A stretch of 40,312 bases of DNA from an uncultured Myxococcaceae bacterium (GTDB lineage Bacteria > Myxococcota_A > Polyangia > Polyangiales > Ga0077539), in contig CAMFHP010000076.1 of the NCBI GenBank assembly GCA_945952225.1, forward strand, positions 1 to 40,312, read 5' to 3'. Positions 16,153 to 26,180 of the stretch are shown here, piece after piece; position 1 is the stretch's first letter, and each line of letters opens with the position of its first letter. A program made the position numbers and the translations under genes. The notes beneath the pieces were generated by a model that was given only the letters and a program-made list of their open reading frames with translations, was not told the DNA's origin and ran no database searches.

Positions 16153-17811
16153 ATGGCCCTCTACGGCATCGACCTCGGCACCACCTTCTGCTCCGTCGCC
16201 TACGTCGAGCGAGGTCAGGCCCACGTCGTCCCCCTCGAACTCGGCCGCCCCACGCTCGCCTCGCTGGTGCTCCTCTCGGCACGTCACGGGCTCTCGGCCT
16301 TCGTCGGCGCCGACGCCGCGCGGCGCTACCGCGACCTCGTGGGCGACGCCGAGCGCGCGCCCGACGACGTGGTGCTCGTGCGCGGATCGAAGAACCACAT
16401 CGGCGTCGGAGAGCGAACCCTCGCGGGCCCTCCATGGCGCCTCGGCGACCACGAGCTCTACGCCACCGATGTGGCCGCCGTGATCCTCCGCGCGCTCGCC
16501 GAGATGGTGCGACTGCGCCCCGCGCTCCCGCCCCTCGACGGCGTGGTGATCACGCACCCCCAACGCTTTCGCAACCGCGAGAAGCTCGCCACCGCACAGG
16601 CCGCACGCATGGCGGGCGTGCCCGTCGCGGGGCTGCTCACCGAGCCCGACGCCGCCGCGTGGGCCTACGGCCTTCGCAGCGCGCACGGCGCCGAGGGAGA
16701 GGGCGCGAGCACCTTCATGGTCTTCGACTTCGGCGGCGGCACCCTCGACGTCACGCTCATGCGCCGCACGGCCGCGGGCCACGGACGCGCGCAGCTCCAC
16801 GCGATCGACTCGTACGGCGTGCAGCTCGGCGGGCTCGCGATCGACCAGCGCATCCGCGACGCGCTCGTCGCGCAGTACGCGCAGAAGGCCAACGATCCGG
16901 GCTTCACCCTCGCCGCGGTGAACGAGGCCACGCACGAGCGGCTGCTCGAACTCGCCGAGTGGTTCAAGGTCGCGCTCAACACCGACGCGGGCAGCGATCC
17001 GTCGCCGATGGCCCGCGTGCGTCGCAAGCGCTTCGTGCCCGTGTTCGATGCGGAGACCGAGGGCGAAGAGGTCACGCTCGAAGTCTCTCTCGCCGACCTC
17101 ACGCGCTGGATCGGCGGCGAACTCGACCGCGCCATCGCCTGCGCCGACGAGGCCCTCTCTCGCGCGAAGCTCACCTGGGAGTCGCTCGACGAGGTGCTGC
17201 TCACGGGCGGCTCGTCGCTCCTCTGGCCGCTGCAACAGCGCATGCGCGAGCGCTGCCGACGCGTGCGCATCTTCGACGACCCGGCGCACCCGCTGAACCC
17301 GCTCACCATCGTCGCCGCGGGCGCTGCGGTGTACGGCGCGTCGCTCGCGGGCGGCCACGATCGCCCCGGCGTCGAGATGCGCGGTGTGGTGCCCGACACC
17401 TTCGCGATCCGCGCCTACGAGCCCGACGCGTCGCAGCCCGGCGGACGGCGCGCGGTGCTCTATCCCCTCGTGCCCGCGGGAACGCCCACGCCCTACGTGG
17501 GCCGCGCGTGGTTCGCGATGCGCGGCGGCGGCCGCGTGCTGCCCGTCGAGGTCTTCGAAGGCCGCTCGGAGCGCGAGGCCACGCGCGTCGGGGTCTACCA
17601 CCTGGAGTTCGCCCACGACCTCGCCGATGGCGCCCGCGTCGAGGTGCGTCTCGACGTGCGTCCCAACGGCGTGCTCATGCTCGCGGCGCGCGATGCGGTG
17701 ACGGGCACCGAGCGCGAGGCGCGCCTCGACGACGCGGGCCTCTACGCCGAGGGAGAGCTGCAACGGCGCGCGCAGTGGCTCCAGGCGTTGCGCGTCGAGA
17801 CTTCGGGCTGA
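16153..17811 (+). CDS. Short Hsp70-family protein (DnaK-like ATPase)
   Basis: A 552-residue protein with an almost complete Hsp70 nucleotide-binding domain. It has phosphate-1 [13 protein letters not shown] at residues 5-17, SKNHIG with Lys80 in the catalytic-lysine region, [11 protein letters not shown] at 163-173, phosphate-2 [10 protein letters not shown] at 191-200 and the adenosine motif LLTGGSSLL near 351-359. The segment after residue ~385 is a beta-rich domain of about 165 residues, shorter than the DnaK substrate-binding domain and without the helical lid. It therefore belongs with the Hsp70-like regulatory ATPases and is not the housekeeping DnaK; no dnaJ or grpE is nearby. It is transcribed divergently from proS. 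Confidence 0.85.
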   Translation: MALYGIDLGTTFCSVAYVERGQAHVVPLELGRPTLASLVLLSARHGLSAFVGADAARRYRDLVGDAERAPDDVVLVRGSKNHIGVGERTLAGPPWRLGDHELYATDVAAVILRALAEMVRLRPALPPLDGVVITHPQRFRNREKLATAQAARMAGVPVAGLLTEPDAAAWAYGLRSAHGAEGEGASTFMVFDFGGGTLDVTLMRRTAAGHGRAQLHAIDSYGVQLGGLAIDQRIRDALVAQYAQKANDPGFTLAAVNEATHERLLELAEWFKVALNTDAGSDPSPMARVRRKRFVPVFDAETEGEEVTLEVSLADLTRWIGGELDRAIACADEALSRAKLTWESLDEVLLTGGSSLLWPLQQRMRERCRRVRIFDDPAHPLNPLTIVAAGAAVYGASLAGGHDRPGVEMRGVVPDTFAIRAYEPDASQPGGRRAVLYPLVPAGTPTPYVGRAWFAMRGGGRVLPVEVFEGRSEREATRVGVYHLEFAHDLADGARVEVRLDVRPNGVLMLAARDAVTGTEREARLDDAGLYAEGELQRRAQWLQALRVETSG

Positions 17812-17843
17812 CACGGCCCTCGAAGCGGCGCGCGCGTCGGTGG

Positions 17844-17849
17844 TAGCGT
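17844..17849 (+). promoter_or_regulatory. Candidate -10 box (TAGCGT) of the Fpg/Nei gene
   Basis: TAGCGT in the context GGTGGTAGCGTCCGCG, 30 bases before ATG 17880. It is one of the recurring TAnnnT boxes in this window. No clear -35 was found. Confidence 0.3.
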
Positions 17850-17879
17850 CCGCGCTCCCCGCACGCAGGAGTGTTCGCG

Positions 17880-18716
17880 ATGCCCGAATTCGCCGAGGTG
17901 AACCATCAGGTCCAGTGGCTGCGCGCGCGCGTCGAGGGCGCCACCATCGCGCGCTTCAGCTACCGCGGCGGGCACTTCACCGCGCTCAAAGACGCCCCGC
18001 AGAAGGACGCGGTGCTCAAGGGATTCTTCGAGGGCGCGACGCTCCATCGCGTCATGCAGCGCGGCAAGCACGTGGTGATGCATCTCTCGACGGGCACGCT
18101 CGTGTCGCATCAGATGTTTCAGGGGCGATGGTCCCTCGACGGCGACGATTTCATCTCGCGCTACAAGCACCACCGCGAGCCCGTCGACCCGAAGTCCGTG
18201 AGCTTCTCGATGGAGACCTCGAAGGGTCGCGTCGTGTTCAGCGACCCCGAGTACAAGGCCCGCGTGCACGCGCATCCCGGCGTCGAGAGCGCAGATGTTC
18301 CCTCGCTGCGCGAGCTCGGTCCCGATGTGCTCGTCACGCCCGAGAGCGATCCCGCCTTCGCGCAGCCCTGGGACGCCGACACGCTCACCCGCGACGCCGC
18401 CCGCACGCGCACCGCGGTGAAGGCCCTGCTCCTCGATCAGAAGAAGCAGGCGGGCATCGGCAACATGTACGCGTGCGAGGCCCTCTACCGCGCCGAGATC
18501 GCGCCCGCGCGCCCCTCGAACTCCCTCTCGGCGAGCGAGTGCGCGCGCCTCGTCGACGCGGTGCAGTCGGTGATCGCGAGCGCCATCGGCACGGGCCTCG
18601 ACTACGACCGCGTGCTGTCGGTGTACCGCCGCGACACCGACCCGCAGGGCGACCCCGTCGAGGTCACCGAGATCGGCGGACGCGACACGTACTGGGTCCC
18701 CACGCGCCAGCGCTGA
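17880..18716 (+). CDS. Fpg/Nei-family DNA glycosylase, zincless
   Basis: A 278-residue base-excision repair glycosylase/AP lyase. The start must be ATG 17880, not GTG 17871: this gives MPEFAEV, in which Pro2 is the Schiff-base nucleophile and Glu3 the catalytic acid. Lys63 in QRGKHVVMHL fits the beta-hairpin lysine. The helix-two-turn-helix is visible as LLLDQKKQAGIGNMYACEALY. The C-terminal finger keeps its length and its IGGRDTYWVPTRQR core with the catalytic Arg. However, all four zinc cysteines are replaced, so it is a zincless finger of the kind known from human NEIL1. Which lesions it removes cannot be read from the sequence. Confidence 0.88.
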   Translation: MPEFAEVNHQVQWLRARVEGATIARFSYRGGHFTALKDAPQKDAVLKGFFEGATLHRVMQRGKHVVMHLSTGTLVSHQMFQGRWSLDGDDFISRYKHHREPVDPKSVSFSMETSKGRVVFSDPEYKARVHAHPGVESADVPSLRELGPDVLVTPESDPAFAQPWDADTLTRDAARTRTAVKALLLDQKKQAGIGNMYACEALYRAEIAPARPSNSLSASECARLVDAVQSVIASAIGTGLDYDRVLSVYRRDTDPQGDPVEVTEIGGRDTYWVPTRQR

Positions 18717-18754
18717 CCGCGCACAATTGCGGTTCCGTCTCGCGAGGGCGCTGT

Positions 18755-18760
18755 TAGCGT
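18755..18760 (+). promoter_or_regulatory. Candidate -10 box (TAGCGT) of the NCS1 transporter gene
   Basis: TAGCGT is followed by a short leader with a strong GGAGGAG ribosome-binding site around 18773-18779, ahead of ATG 18790. The -35 is unclear. Confidence 0.35.
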
Positions 18761-18789
18761 AGGCGCTTCACGGGAGGAGACGCACCGCG

Positions 18790-20289
<1,500 letters not shown>

Positions 20290-20365
20290 GCACACCTCCG
20301 ATCGCGCGCCTCGCCCCTCCCGTTCACATCACCGTGAAAGCTTCTGGAAGGCACTGAAATGGGCG

Positions 20366-20413
20366 ACGCCCCGCAGCGGGTGCTCCGGGGTGGAGCGCGT
20401 CGCGGCGGGGCGT
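20366..20413. terminator. Nested GC hairpin between convergent genes
   Basis: ACGCCCCGC (20366-20374) and GCGGGGCGT (20405-20413) form a perfect 9-bp inverted repeat. Inside it, GCTCC and GGAGC around 20382-20396 form a second stem. It sits between the stops of the transporter and the lipoprotein. There is no T-run on either strand, so it may be a terminator of the hairpin-only kind or a 3-prime stability element. Confidence 0.35.
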
Positions 20414-20447
20414 TGCAGGGGCCCTGGCGTGCGTGGGTCGGGTGCGA

Positions 20448-22073
20448 TCAGCGCGCGGCGGGGAACGTCAGCGTCATGCGCTGCGTGGTGGGCGTGAAGA
20501 CGTTGTCGCTCTCGCCGTCGGCGACGCGGTTGGCGTCGTGGCCGCGCTCCCACGGGAGGTCGATCTTCATCGACGTGAGGATCTGGAGGTAGTTGCGGAA
20601 CTGGCCGTCGAGGAAGGCCACCGCGAAGCGCGCGCTCGATTCGCCCGAGCCTTCGAGGTACACGGGCAGGCCGTTGGTCACGGTGTCGAGGTTGCGCGTG
20701 CCGCCGGGGTGCATGTCGAAGAAGACGTTGTAGTAGTTGAACGACACGCAGCTGTTGACCATGAGGATCTGGTAGCGGTCGGGGAAGTTCGAGGCGCTGT
20801 AGTTGCGCGCGTCGAGCGGCCCGCTGCCGAGGTGCGAGTGGCCCGTGTACTGGAACACGTCGACGTCGCGGAACGCGGCCTGGTAGCGCTGCACCGCGCC
20901 CGTGCCCCAGCCCTCTTCGTTGCCGTAGAAGACGCGCACTTCGACGGTGACGGCCTTCGCCTGACCGTTGATGGTCACGTTGGCGGGCGACGAGAACGTG
21001 AGGTTCTTGTCGCGCCACTGGGCGATCACCTGACGGCGGAACGCGTCGCGCATCGCGTAGGGAACCGCCGAGGGGTAGCCCGCGTTGTCGACGATCCAGC
21101 CCGCGACCTGGAGCGGCGTGACGTTGGTGATGGTCATGCCGTTGAAGCTGATCGTGGTGAGATCGGCCGAGGGCGCCGAGGCCGTGAGCTTGAGCTCGGG
21201 CCGCGCGCGGAGCACCGTGCGGATGTACGTGAAGAAGTTCTTCGCGCCGTAGTCGTTGGGGTCGTCGAGCTTGTCGACGCCGAAGAACGACCCGATGACG
21301 AGGCGGTTGTCGTCGAAGAGGCGGTGGTACTCGGGGTACTTGTTCTCGGTCCGTGCGATCGTCGTGAGCTTGAGCGAGATCGGGAGGAAGTGGCGGTTCA
21401 CCTCGTCGACGGTGACCTCGCGGTCGGGGTTCGCGAGCGCGCGGCGCTGCGTGTCGATGCGGTCCTTCTCGGCGGTCACGAGCGCCTGGCAGCGCGTGAG
21501 GTGCGGCTCGAAGTTGTACCAGATGCCCGACGCGCCCCAGTCCTGGTGCTCGCTCTGGCAGGTCTGCGTGATCTCGCTCGCGTAGCTCTCGTAGCGGCCG
21601 AAGAGCAGCGTCGTGTTGAACGCGCGGCGCGAGGCGTAGCGGTTGTTCACGATCGCGCGGTCGGTGTACCGGAACCGCACGCGCAGCATCTCGCTCGTCA
21701 CGCCCGGCGTCGCAGGGTTCACCACCGTGACCGTGTCGCGGCGGAACGTCGACGTGTCGATGTACGTGTACGCGTTGGCCGTGTCGAGACGGCGGCCCAT
21801 GCCGATGTCGTTCGCCTTCATCGCGCCGAAGAGCGGGCGCATCTGCGAGACGGCGGCCTCCTGAATCTCGCGGTCCGTCGCGCCCGTGCGCACCAGCACG
21901 AAGCTCTCGACCGTGGCCGTGCGGGCCACCGCGTTGGCGCCCGTGATCGCGTCGGGATCCGTGCTCAGGTCTTCGCCGTCGCCCGTATCCACCGCGCACG
22001 ACGCCGTGCCCAGGGCCATCACGCCCGCCAGGGCAACCAGACCGAACCGCGACACCGTGTTGCGATGCTTCAT
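20448..22073 (-). CDS. Lipoprotein with gingipain/caspase-like His-Cys arrangement
   Basis: A 541-residue exported lipoprotein: KHRNTVSRFG, a hydrophobic core and the lipobox GTASC. Residues 45-380 show no family I can name. Near the C-terminus a strand ending DVFQYTGHSH (His412, His414) is followed 30 residues later by a strand ending ILMVNSC (Cys442). This order, a hydrophobic strand then G-H, and a hydrophobic strand then S/A-C, is the signature of clan CD cysteine peptidases such as gingipains and caspases. A peptidase role is therefore plausible but not proven. ATG 22073 starts the signal peptide; the upstream in-frame residues are non-coding in character. A TTGACC-18-TAGAAG promoter lies at 22145-22174. 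Confidence 0.6.
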   Translation of the reverse strand: MKHRNTVSRFGLVALAGVMALGTASCAVDTGDGEDLSTDPDAITGANAVARTATVESFVLVRTGATDREIQEAAVSQMRPLFGAMKANDIGMGRRLDTANAYTYIDTSTFRRDTVTVVNPATPGVTSEMLRVRFRYTDRAIVNNRYASRRAFNTTLLFGRYESYASEITQTCQSEHQDWGASGIWYNFEPHLTRCQALVTAEKDRIDTQRRALANPDREVTVDEVNRHFLPISLKLTTIARTENKYPEYHRLFDDNRLVIGSFFGVDKLDDPNDYGAKNFFTYIRTVLRARPELKLTASAPSADLTTISFNGMTITNVTPLQVAGWIVDNAGYPSAVPYAMRDAFRRQVIAQWRDKNLTFSSPANVTINGQAKAVTVEVRVFYGNEEGWGTGAVQRYQAAFRDVDVFQYTGHSHLGSGPLDARNYSASNFPDRYQILMVNSCVSFNYYNVFFDMHPGGTRNLDTVTNGLPVYLEGSGESSARFAVAFLDGQFRNYLQILTSMKIDLPWERGHDANRVADGESDNVFTPTTQRMTLTFPAAR

Positions 22074-22144
22074 GATCCCTCGCGCTCCATTCGTCCGACC
22101 GTGCTCCGGGGCCCTCCCTCGGGCGCCGCCGATCGTGCTGCGGT

Positions 22145-22174
22145 CTTCTAGCCCCGTGCGGAGATGTCGGTCAA
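22145..22174 (-). promoter_or_regulatory. Promoter of the His-Cys lipoprotein gene
   Basis: On the minus strand TTGACC (22174-22169) and TAGAAG (22150-22145) are separated by 18 bases. The predicted start of transcription leaves a leader of about 65 bases before ATG 22073. Confidence 0.5.
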
Positions 22175-22369
22175 CGTCCGCTGTCACACCTACACCTCAC
22201 CCCAGAAACCCACCTCGCAAACCGGGCCATTTTCCTGCAAATTTATGCGTCCCCTGGCTGCGGCGTGCTGTCCCGACGGCCGAAAATCCGCCATCCCCGG
22301 GGCACATCGCTTGACAGATCCGCACGGGTGTCGGGGGAGTGAGCGTGAGGCTGACGCACCGCGACGTCG

Positions 22370-22415
22370 GAAGCGCTTCACGAAGTGCTTCTATCGCCGC
22401 GCGACGCTGCGATAG
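22370..22415. promoter_or_regulatory. Operator-like palindromes before the beta-ureidopropionase gene
   Basis: GAAGCGCTTC (22370-22379) is a perfect palindrome. It is repeated with one base change as GAAGTGCTTC at 22382-22391, 12 bases on. Directly adjoining, CTATCGC (22391-22397) and GCGATAG (22409-22415) form a perfect 7-bp inverted repeat with an 11-base loop. GATAGTGT at the end could be the -10 box. The layout fits a dimeric regulator binding next to or over the promoter of the pyrimidine genes. Confidence 0.5.
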
Positions 22416-22489
22416 TGTTCGCCCCTTCACCGAGGTGGCGCCCGATCGTGGGCGGTCACCCCGTCGGGTGGATGAAGGAGCGGAAGATC

Positions 22490-23362
22490 ATGTCGCGGAT
22501 CGTGCGTGGTGGGCTCATCCAGTGTGCGAACCCGGTGAACGACGAGAGCGTGCCGGTCGCCGAGATCCAGCGGCGCGCGCTCGAGGCGCACATGCCGTTC
22601 ATCGAAGAGGCCGGGCGCCGCGGGGTGCAGGTGCTCTGCCTTCAGGAGATCTTCAACGGCCCGTACTTCTGCCCCTCGCAGGCGATCCGCTGGTACGACG
22701 CCGCCGAGCCCGTGCCCGGTCCCATGACCGAGACGTTTCAGGCCATCGCGAAGAAGTACGGCATGGCGATCGTGGTGCCCGTGTACGAGCGCGAGGCCGC
22801 GGGCGTCTATTACAACACCGCCGCGGTGATCGACGCCGACGGGCGCTACCTCGGCAAGTACCGCAAGAACCACATTCCGCAGGCGAACCCGGGCTTCTGG
22901 GAGAAGTTCTACTTCCGCCCCGGCAACCTCGGGTACCCGGTGTTCCGCACGCAGTACGCCACGATCGGCGTGTACATCTGTTACGACCGGCACTTCCCCG
23001 AAGGGGCGCGCGCGCTCGGCCTCCACGGCGCGGAGATCGTGTTCAACCCCTCGGCCACCGTGGCGGGCCTCAGCGAGTACCTCTGGAAGCTCGAACAGCC
23101 CGCGCACGCCGTGGCCAACGGGTACTTTCTCGGCGCCATCAACCGCGTCGGCACCGAGGCCCCGTGGAACATCGGGGAGTTCTACGGACAGAGCTACTTC
23201 GTCGACCCGCGCGGCAAGTTCCTCTGCGAGGCCTCGCGCGACCAGAGCGAGCTCGTGACCGCCGACATGGACATGGAGCTCATCGAAGAGGTCCGTCGCA
23301 TCTGGCAGTTCTATCGCGACCGCCGTCCCGACACGTACGGCGTTCTCACGCAGGATCGGTGA
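22490..23362 (+). CDS. Beta-ureidopropionase (N-carbamoyl-beta-alanine amidohydrolase)
   Basis: A 290-residue nitrilase-superfamily enzyme. It would hydrolyse N-carbamoyl-beta-alanine (or the beta-aminoisobutyrate form) to the beta-amino acid, CO2 and ammonia, the last step of reductive pyrimidine breakdown. The catalytic triad is clear: Glu53 in LQEIF, Lys126 in YRKNHIP and Cys164 in YICYDRHFPE. The family marker PQANPGFWEKFYF and the ending RIWQFYRDRRPDTYG match bacterial and plant ureidopropionases. ATG 22490 is preferred over 22472 because AAGGAG lies about 10 bases before it. The dihydropyrimidinase gene starts 8 bases after the stop, so the two are co-transcribed. Confidence 0.92.
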   Translation: MSRIVRGGLIQCANPVNDESVPVAEIQRRALEAHMPFIEEAGRRGVQVLCLQEIFNGPYFCPSQAIRWYDAAEPVPGPMTETFQAIAKKYGMAIVVPVYEREAAGVYYNTAAVIDADGRYLGKYRKNHIPQANPGFWEKFYFRPGNLGYPVFRTQYATIGVYICYDRHFPEGARALGLHGAEIVFNPSATVAGLSEYLWKLEQPAHAVANGYFLGAINRVGTEAPWNIGEFYGQSYFVDPRGKFLCEASRDQSELVTADMDMELIEEVRRIWQFYRDRRPDTYGVLTQDR

Positions 23363-23369
23363 TCGCCCA

Positions 23370-24767
23370 ATGACCCGCACGCTCATCAAAGACGGCACCG
23401 TCGTCACCGCCGTCGACACCTACAAGGCCGACGTCTGGATCGAGAACGGCATCATCGCCGCGCTCACCCACCCCGCGCAGCGCGACCTCTACGGCCACGC
23501 CGACACGATCATCGACGCCGCGGGCAAGTACGTGATGCCCGGCGGCATCGACGCGCACACGCACCTCGACATGCCCTTCGGCGGCACCACGTCGAGCGAT
23601 GACTTCGAGACCGGCACCCGCGCGGCCGCGCACGGCGGCACCACCACCATCGTCGACTTCGCCATTCAGCAGAAGGGAACCGCGCTGCGCACGGGCCTCG
23701 ACGCGTGGCACGCGAAGGCCGAGGGCAAGGCCGCGATCGACTACGGCTTCCACATGATCACCACCGACGTGAACGACAACACCATCGAAGAGATGGGTCA
23801 GCTCGTTCGCGAGGGGATCACGTCGTTCAAGCTCTTCATGGCCTACCCCGGCGTGCTCTACGTCGACGACGGGCAGATCTTCCGCGCGATGCAGCGCGCC
23901 CGCGACCTCGGCGCGCTCATCTGCATGCACGCCGAGAACGGCATCGCGCTCGACGTGCTCATTCAGCAGGCGCTCGCGCGCGGAGAGACCGCGCCGAAGT
24001 ACCACTCGCTCACGCGTCCGCAGATCGCCGAGGCCGAGGGCACGCACCGCGCGCTGTGCCTCGCGGAGATGGCCGGCGCGCCGGTGTACATCGTTCACCT
24101 CTCGGCGCCGCGCGCGCTGAACCAGGTGCTCGAAGCGCGCGACCGCGGCCTGCCCGCCTACGCCGAGACCTGTCCGCAGTATCTCTTCTGCTCGCTCGAC
24201 GACCTCGCGCGCGAGGGCTTCGAGGGCGCCAAGTACGTCTGCACGCCGCCGCTGCGCCCGAAGGAGATGCAGGAAGATCTCTGGCGCGGTCTCAAGACCA
24301 ACGACCTCCAGGTGGTGAGCACGGACCACTGTCCCTTCTGCATGAAGGGTCAGAAGGAGCTCGGTCGTCAGTCGTTCGCGCAGATTCCCAACGGGATGCC
24401 CGGCGTCGAGACGCGGCTCTATCTCCTGTGGGATGGCGGCGTGCGCGCGGGGCGCATCTCGATGAACCGCTTCGTCGAGATCACCTCGACGGCGCCCGCG
24501 AAGATCTTCGGGCTCTATCCCCACAAGGGGACGGTGGCTGTGGGCGCCGACGCAGACCTGCTCGTGTGGGATGGCGACAAGGAGCACACGCTCGACCACG
24601 CCAACATGCACATGAACGTCGACTACTCGCCCTACGAGGGCAAGACCGTGCGCGGCGCGCCCACGCACGTGCTCTCGCGCGGCCGTGTGGTGGTCGAGAA
24701 CGGCAACTACGTCGGACGCAAGGGCGACGGACGCTTCGCGCGCCGCTCGACCTTCTCGCTCCTCTGA
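23370..24767 (+). CDS. Dihydropyrimidinase (D-hydantoinase type)
   Basis: A 465-residue amidohydrolase that opens dihydrouracil or dihydrothymine to the N-carbamoyl-beta-amino acid. The binuclear metal site is intact: H63-x-H65 in DAHTHLDMPF, the carboxylated lysine K154 in SFKLFMAYPG, His187 in CMHAENG, and a further His in YIVHLSAP. STDHCPF and GMPGVETRL near the C-terminus are family markers of dihydropyrimidinases rather than allantoinases. Length is normal. It is 8 bases downstream of the ureidopropionase gene and 19 bases before preT, so the three form one operon in the order of the pathway read backwards. Confidence 0.95.
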   Translation: MTRTLIKDGTVVTAVDTYKADVWIENGIIAALTHPAQRDLYGHADTIIDAAGKYVMPGGIDAHTHLDMPFGGTTSSDDFETGTRAAAHGGTTTIVDFAIQQKGTALRTGLDAWHAKAEGKAAIDYGFHMITTDVNDNTIEEMGQLVREGITSFKLFMAYPGVLYVDDGQIFRAMQRARDLGALICMHAENGIALDVLIQQALARGETAPKYHSLTRPQIAEAEGTHRALCLAEMAGAPVYIVHLSAPRALNQVLEARDRGLPAYAETCPQYLFCSLDDLAREGFEGAKYVCTPPLRPKEMQEDLWRGLKTNDLQVVSTDHCPFCMKGQKELGRQSFAQIPNGMPGVETRLYLLWDGGVRAGRISMNRFVEITSTAPAKIFGLYPHKGTVAVGADADLLVWDGDKEHTLDHANMHMNVDYSPYEGKTVRGAPTHVLSRGRVVVENGNYVGRKGDGRFARRSTFSLL

Positions 24768-24786
24768 CCGCAAGGACCCACCGCGC

Positions 24787-26118
24787 ATGACCGCCCCTGC
24801 GTACACGCTCCCCGACCAACGCCTCGAGTCGCGCCTCGACGACGCGAAGCCCGCGTTCACGGCATCCGAGGCCCGCGCCGAGGCCGAGCGCTGCCTCTAC
24901 TGCGTCGACGCGCCGTGCATCAAGGCGTGCCCCACGTCGATCGACATCCCGCGCTTCATCCAGCAGATCGCGACGGGCGACGTGCTGGGCTCGGCGCGCA
25001 CGATCCTCCAGTCGAACATTCTCGGGTACTCGTGCGCGCGGGTGTGCCCCGTCGAGGTGCTCTGCGTGGGCGACTGCGTCTACAACGGCTGGCACAAGCC
25101 GCCGATCCAGATCGGGCGCCTTCAACGCTTCGCGACCGACGCGGCCCTCACGCGCGAGGCCTCCACGGGCCGACGCGTGCTCACGCCGAAGACCGCTGCG
25201 CACCGCCGTCGTGTGGCGCTCCTCGGCGCGGGACCGGCCTCGCTCGCGTGCGCGGCCTACCTCGCGCTCGAAGGCCACGAGGCCGTGATCTTCGAACGCA
25301 ACGCGCTCCCCGGCGGGCTCAACACGACGGGCGTCGCGCCCTACAAGCTCCACGCAGAGGACAGCCTGCGCGAGGTGGAGTACGTGCGCTCGCTCGGCGT
25401 GGAGATCCGCACGGGCGTCGAGGTCGGTCGCGACGTGACCGTGGCCTCGCTGCTCGAAGGCTACGACGCGGTGTTCCTCGGCATCGGGCTCGGCGCCGAC
25501 ACGCGGCTCTCGGTGCCGGGCGAAGACGGCGCGGGCGTGGTGGGCGCGACGGCCTTCATCGAGCGCCTCAAGAACGAGGCGGGCTTCACCGTCGACGGCG
25601 TGCGCCGCGCGGTGGTGGTCGGCGGCGGCAACACGGCGATCGACGTGGCGCGCGAGCTCGCGAAGCTCGGGGTCTCCGACGTGGCGATGGTGTACCGCCG
25701 CAGCGCGAAGGAGATGTCGGGCTACGAGCACGAGATGCATCACGCGCGCGTCGAGGGCGTGCGGCTCGTCGAGAACGCGGCGCCCGTGGCCGTGGTTCGC
25801 AGCGACGACGGCGCGGTCACGGGGCTCCGCGTGGCGCGCACCGAGAAGGGATCGCCCGTGGCGGGTGACGAGCGCGTGCTCGACGCCGACCTCGTGGTGC
25901 TCGCGATCGGGCAGTCGAAGCTCCGCGCGCTCGCGGGTGAGTTCGCGGGCGTCGAGCTCGACAAGCGCGGCTGCGTGGTCGTCGACGCGGTCACGAAGCG
26001 CACGGGCCACGCGAAGGTCTACGCGGGCGGTGACTGCATCAACGGCGGCAAGGAAGTGGTCAACGCCGTCGCCGACGGTCGCGACGCCGCCCGCGCCATG
26101 ATGCGCGCCTGGGGCTGA
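24787..26118 (+). CDS. preT: NAD-dependent dihydropyrimidine dehydrogenase, PreT subunit
   Basis: A 443-residue flavoprotein. It passes electrons from NAD(P)H through FAD and iron-sulfur clusters to PreA, which reduces uracil or thymine. Cysteines for two clusters lie in CLYCVDAPCIKACP and YSCARVCPVEVLCVGDCV. The FAD site is VALLGAGPASLACAAYLA near residue 143 and the NAD(P) site VVVGGGNTAIDVAREL near 280. YAGGDCINGGKEVVNAV closes the FAD domain. The ATG at 24787 follows the dihydropyrimidinase stop by 19 bases. preA is not next to it: a patatin-like gene and carF lie between. Confidence 0.93.
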   Translation: MTAPAYTLPDQRLESRLDDAKPAFTASEARAEAERCLYCVDAPCIKACPTSIDIPRFIQQIATGDVLGSARTILQSNILGYSCARVCPVEVLCVGDCVYNGWHKPPIQIGRLQRFATDAALTREASTGRRVLTPKTAAHRRRVALLGAGPASLACAAYLALEGHEAVIFERNALPGGLNTTGVAPYKLHAEDSLREVEYVRSLGVEIRTGVEVGRDVTVASLLEGYDAVFLGIGLGADTRLSVPGEDGAGVVGATAFIERLKNEAGFTVDGVRRAVVVGGGNTAIDVARELAKLGVSDVAMVYRRSAKEMSGYEHEMHHARVEGVRLVENAAPVAVVRSDDGAVTGLRVARTEKGSPVAGDERVLDADLVVLAIGQSKLRALAGEFAGVELDKRGCVVVDAVTKRTGHAKVYAGGDCINGGKEVVNAVADGRDAARAMMRAWG

Positions 26119-26180
26119 GCCCCGCGCGTCTCCGCTGTTCCCCATCGCCCTCCCCTCGCGCTACACCGCGCACCTCTCCC

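Larger units (their letters stand above)
22074..22489. other. 416-base divergent regulatory region
   Basis: The longest gene-free stretch of the window lies between the divergent lipoprotein gene and the beta-ureidopropionase gene. It holds the minus-strand promoter at 22145-22174, an AT-rich patch at about 22228-22250 that is unusual for this DNA, and the palindromes at 22370-22415. A TTGACA at 22311-22316 has no -10 partner at normal distance. No coding sequence is convincing. Confidence 0.6.

Noticed and set aside
16113-18730. The word CACAATTGC before both the Hsp70-like gene (16113) and the NCS1 gene (18722)
   Set aside because: The distances to the -10 boxes differ and two copies of a 9-mer are weak evidence for a shared site.
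22311-22316. Perfect TTGACA as a -35 box for the ureidopropionase gene
   Set aside because: No TAnnnT lies 16-19 bases downstream, and the gene start is 174 bases away.
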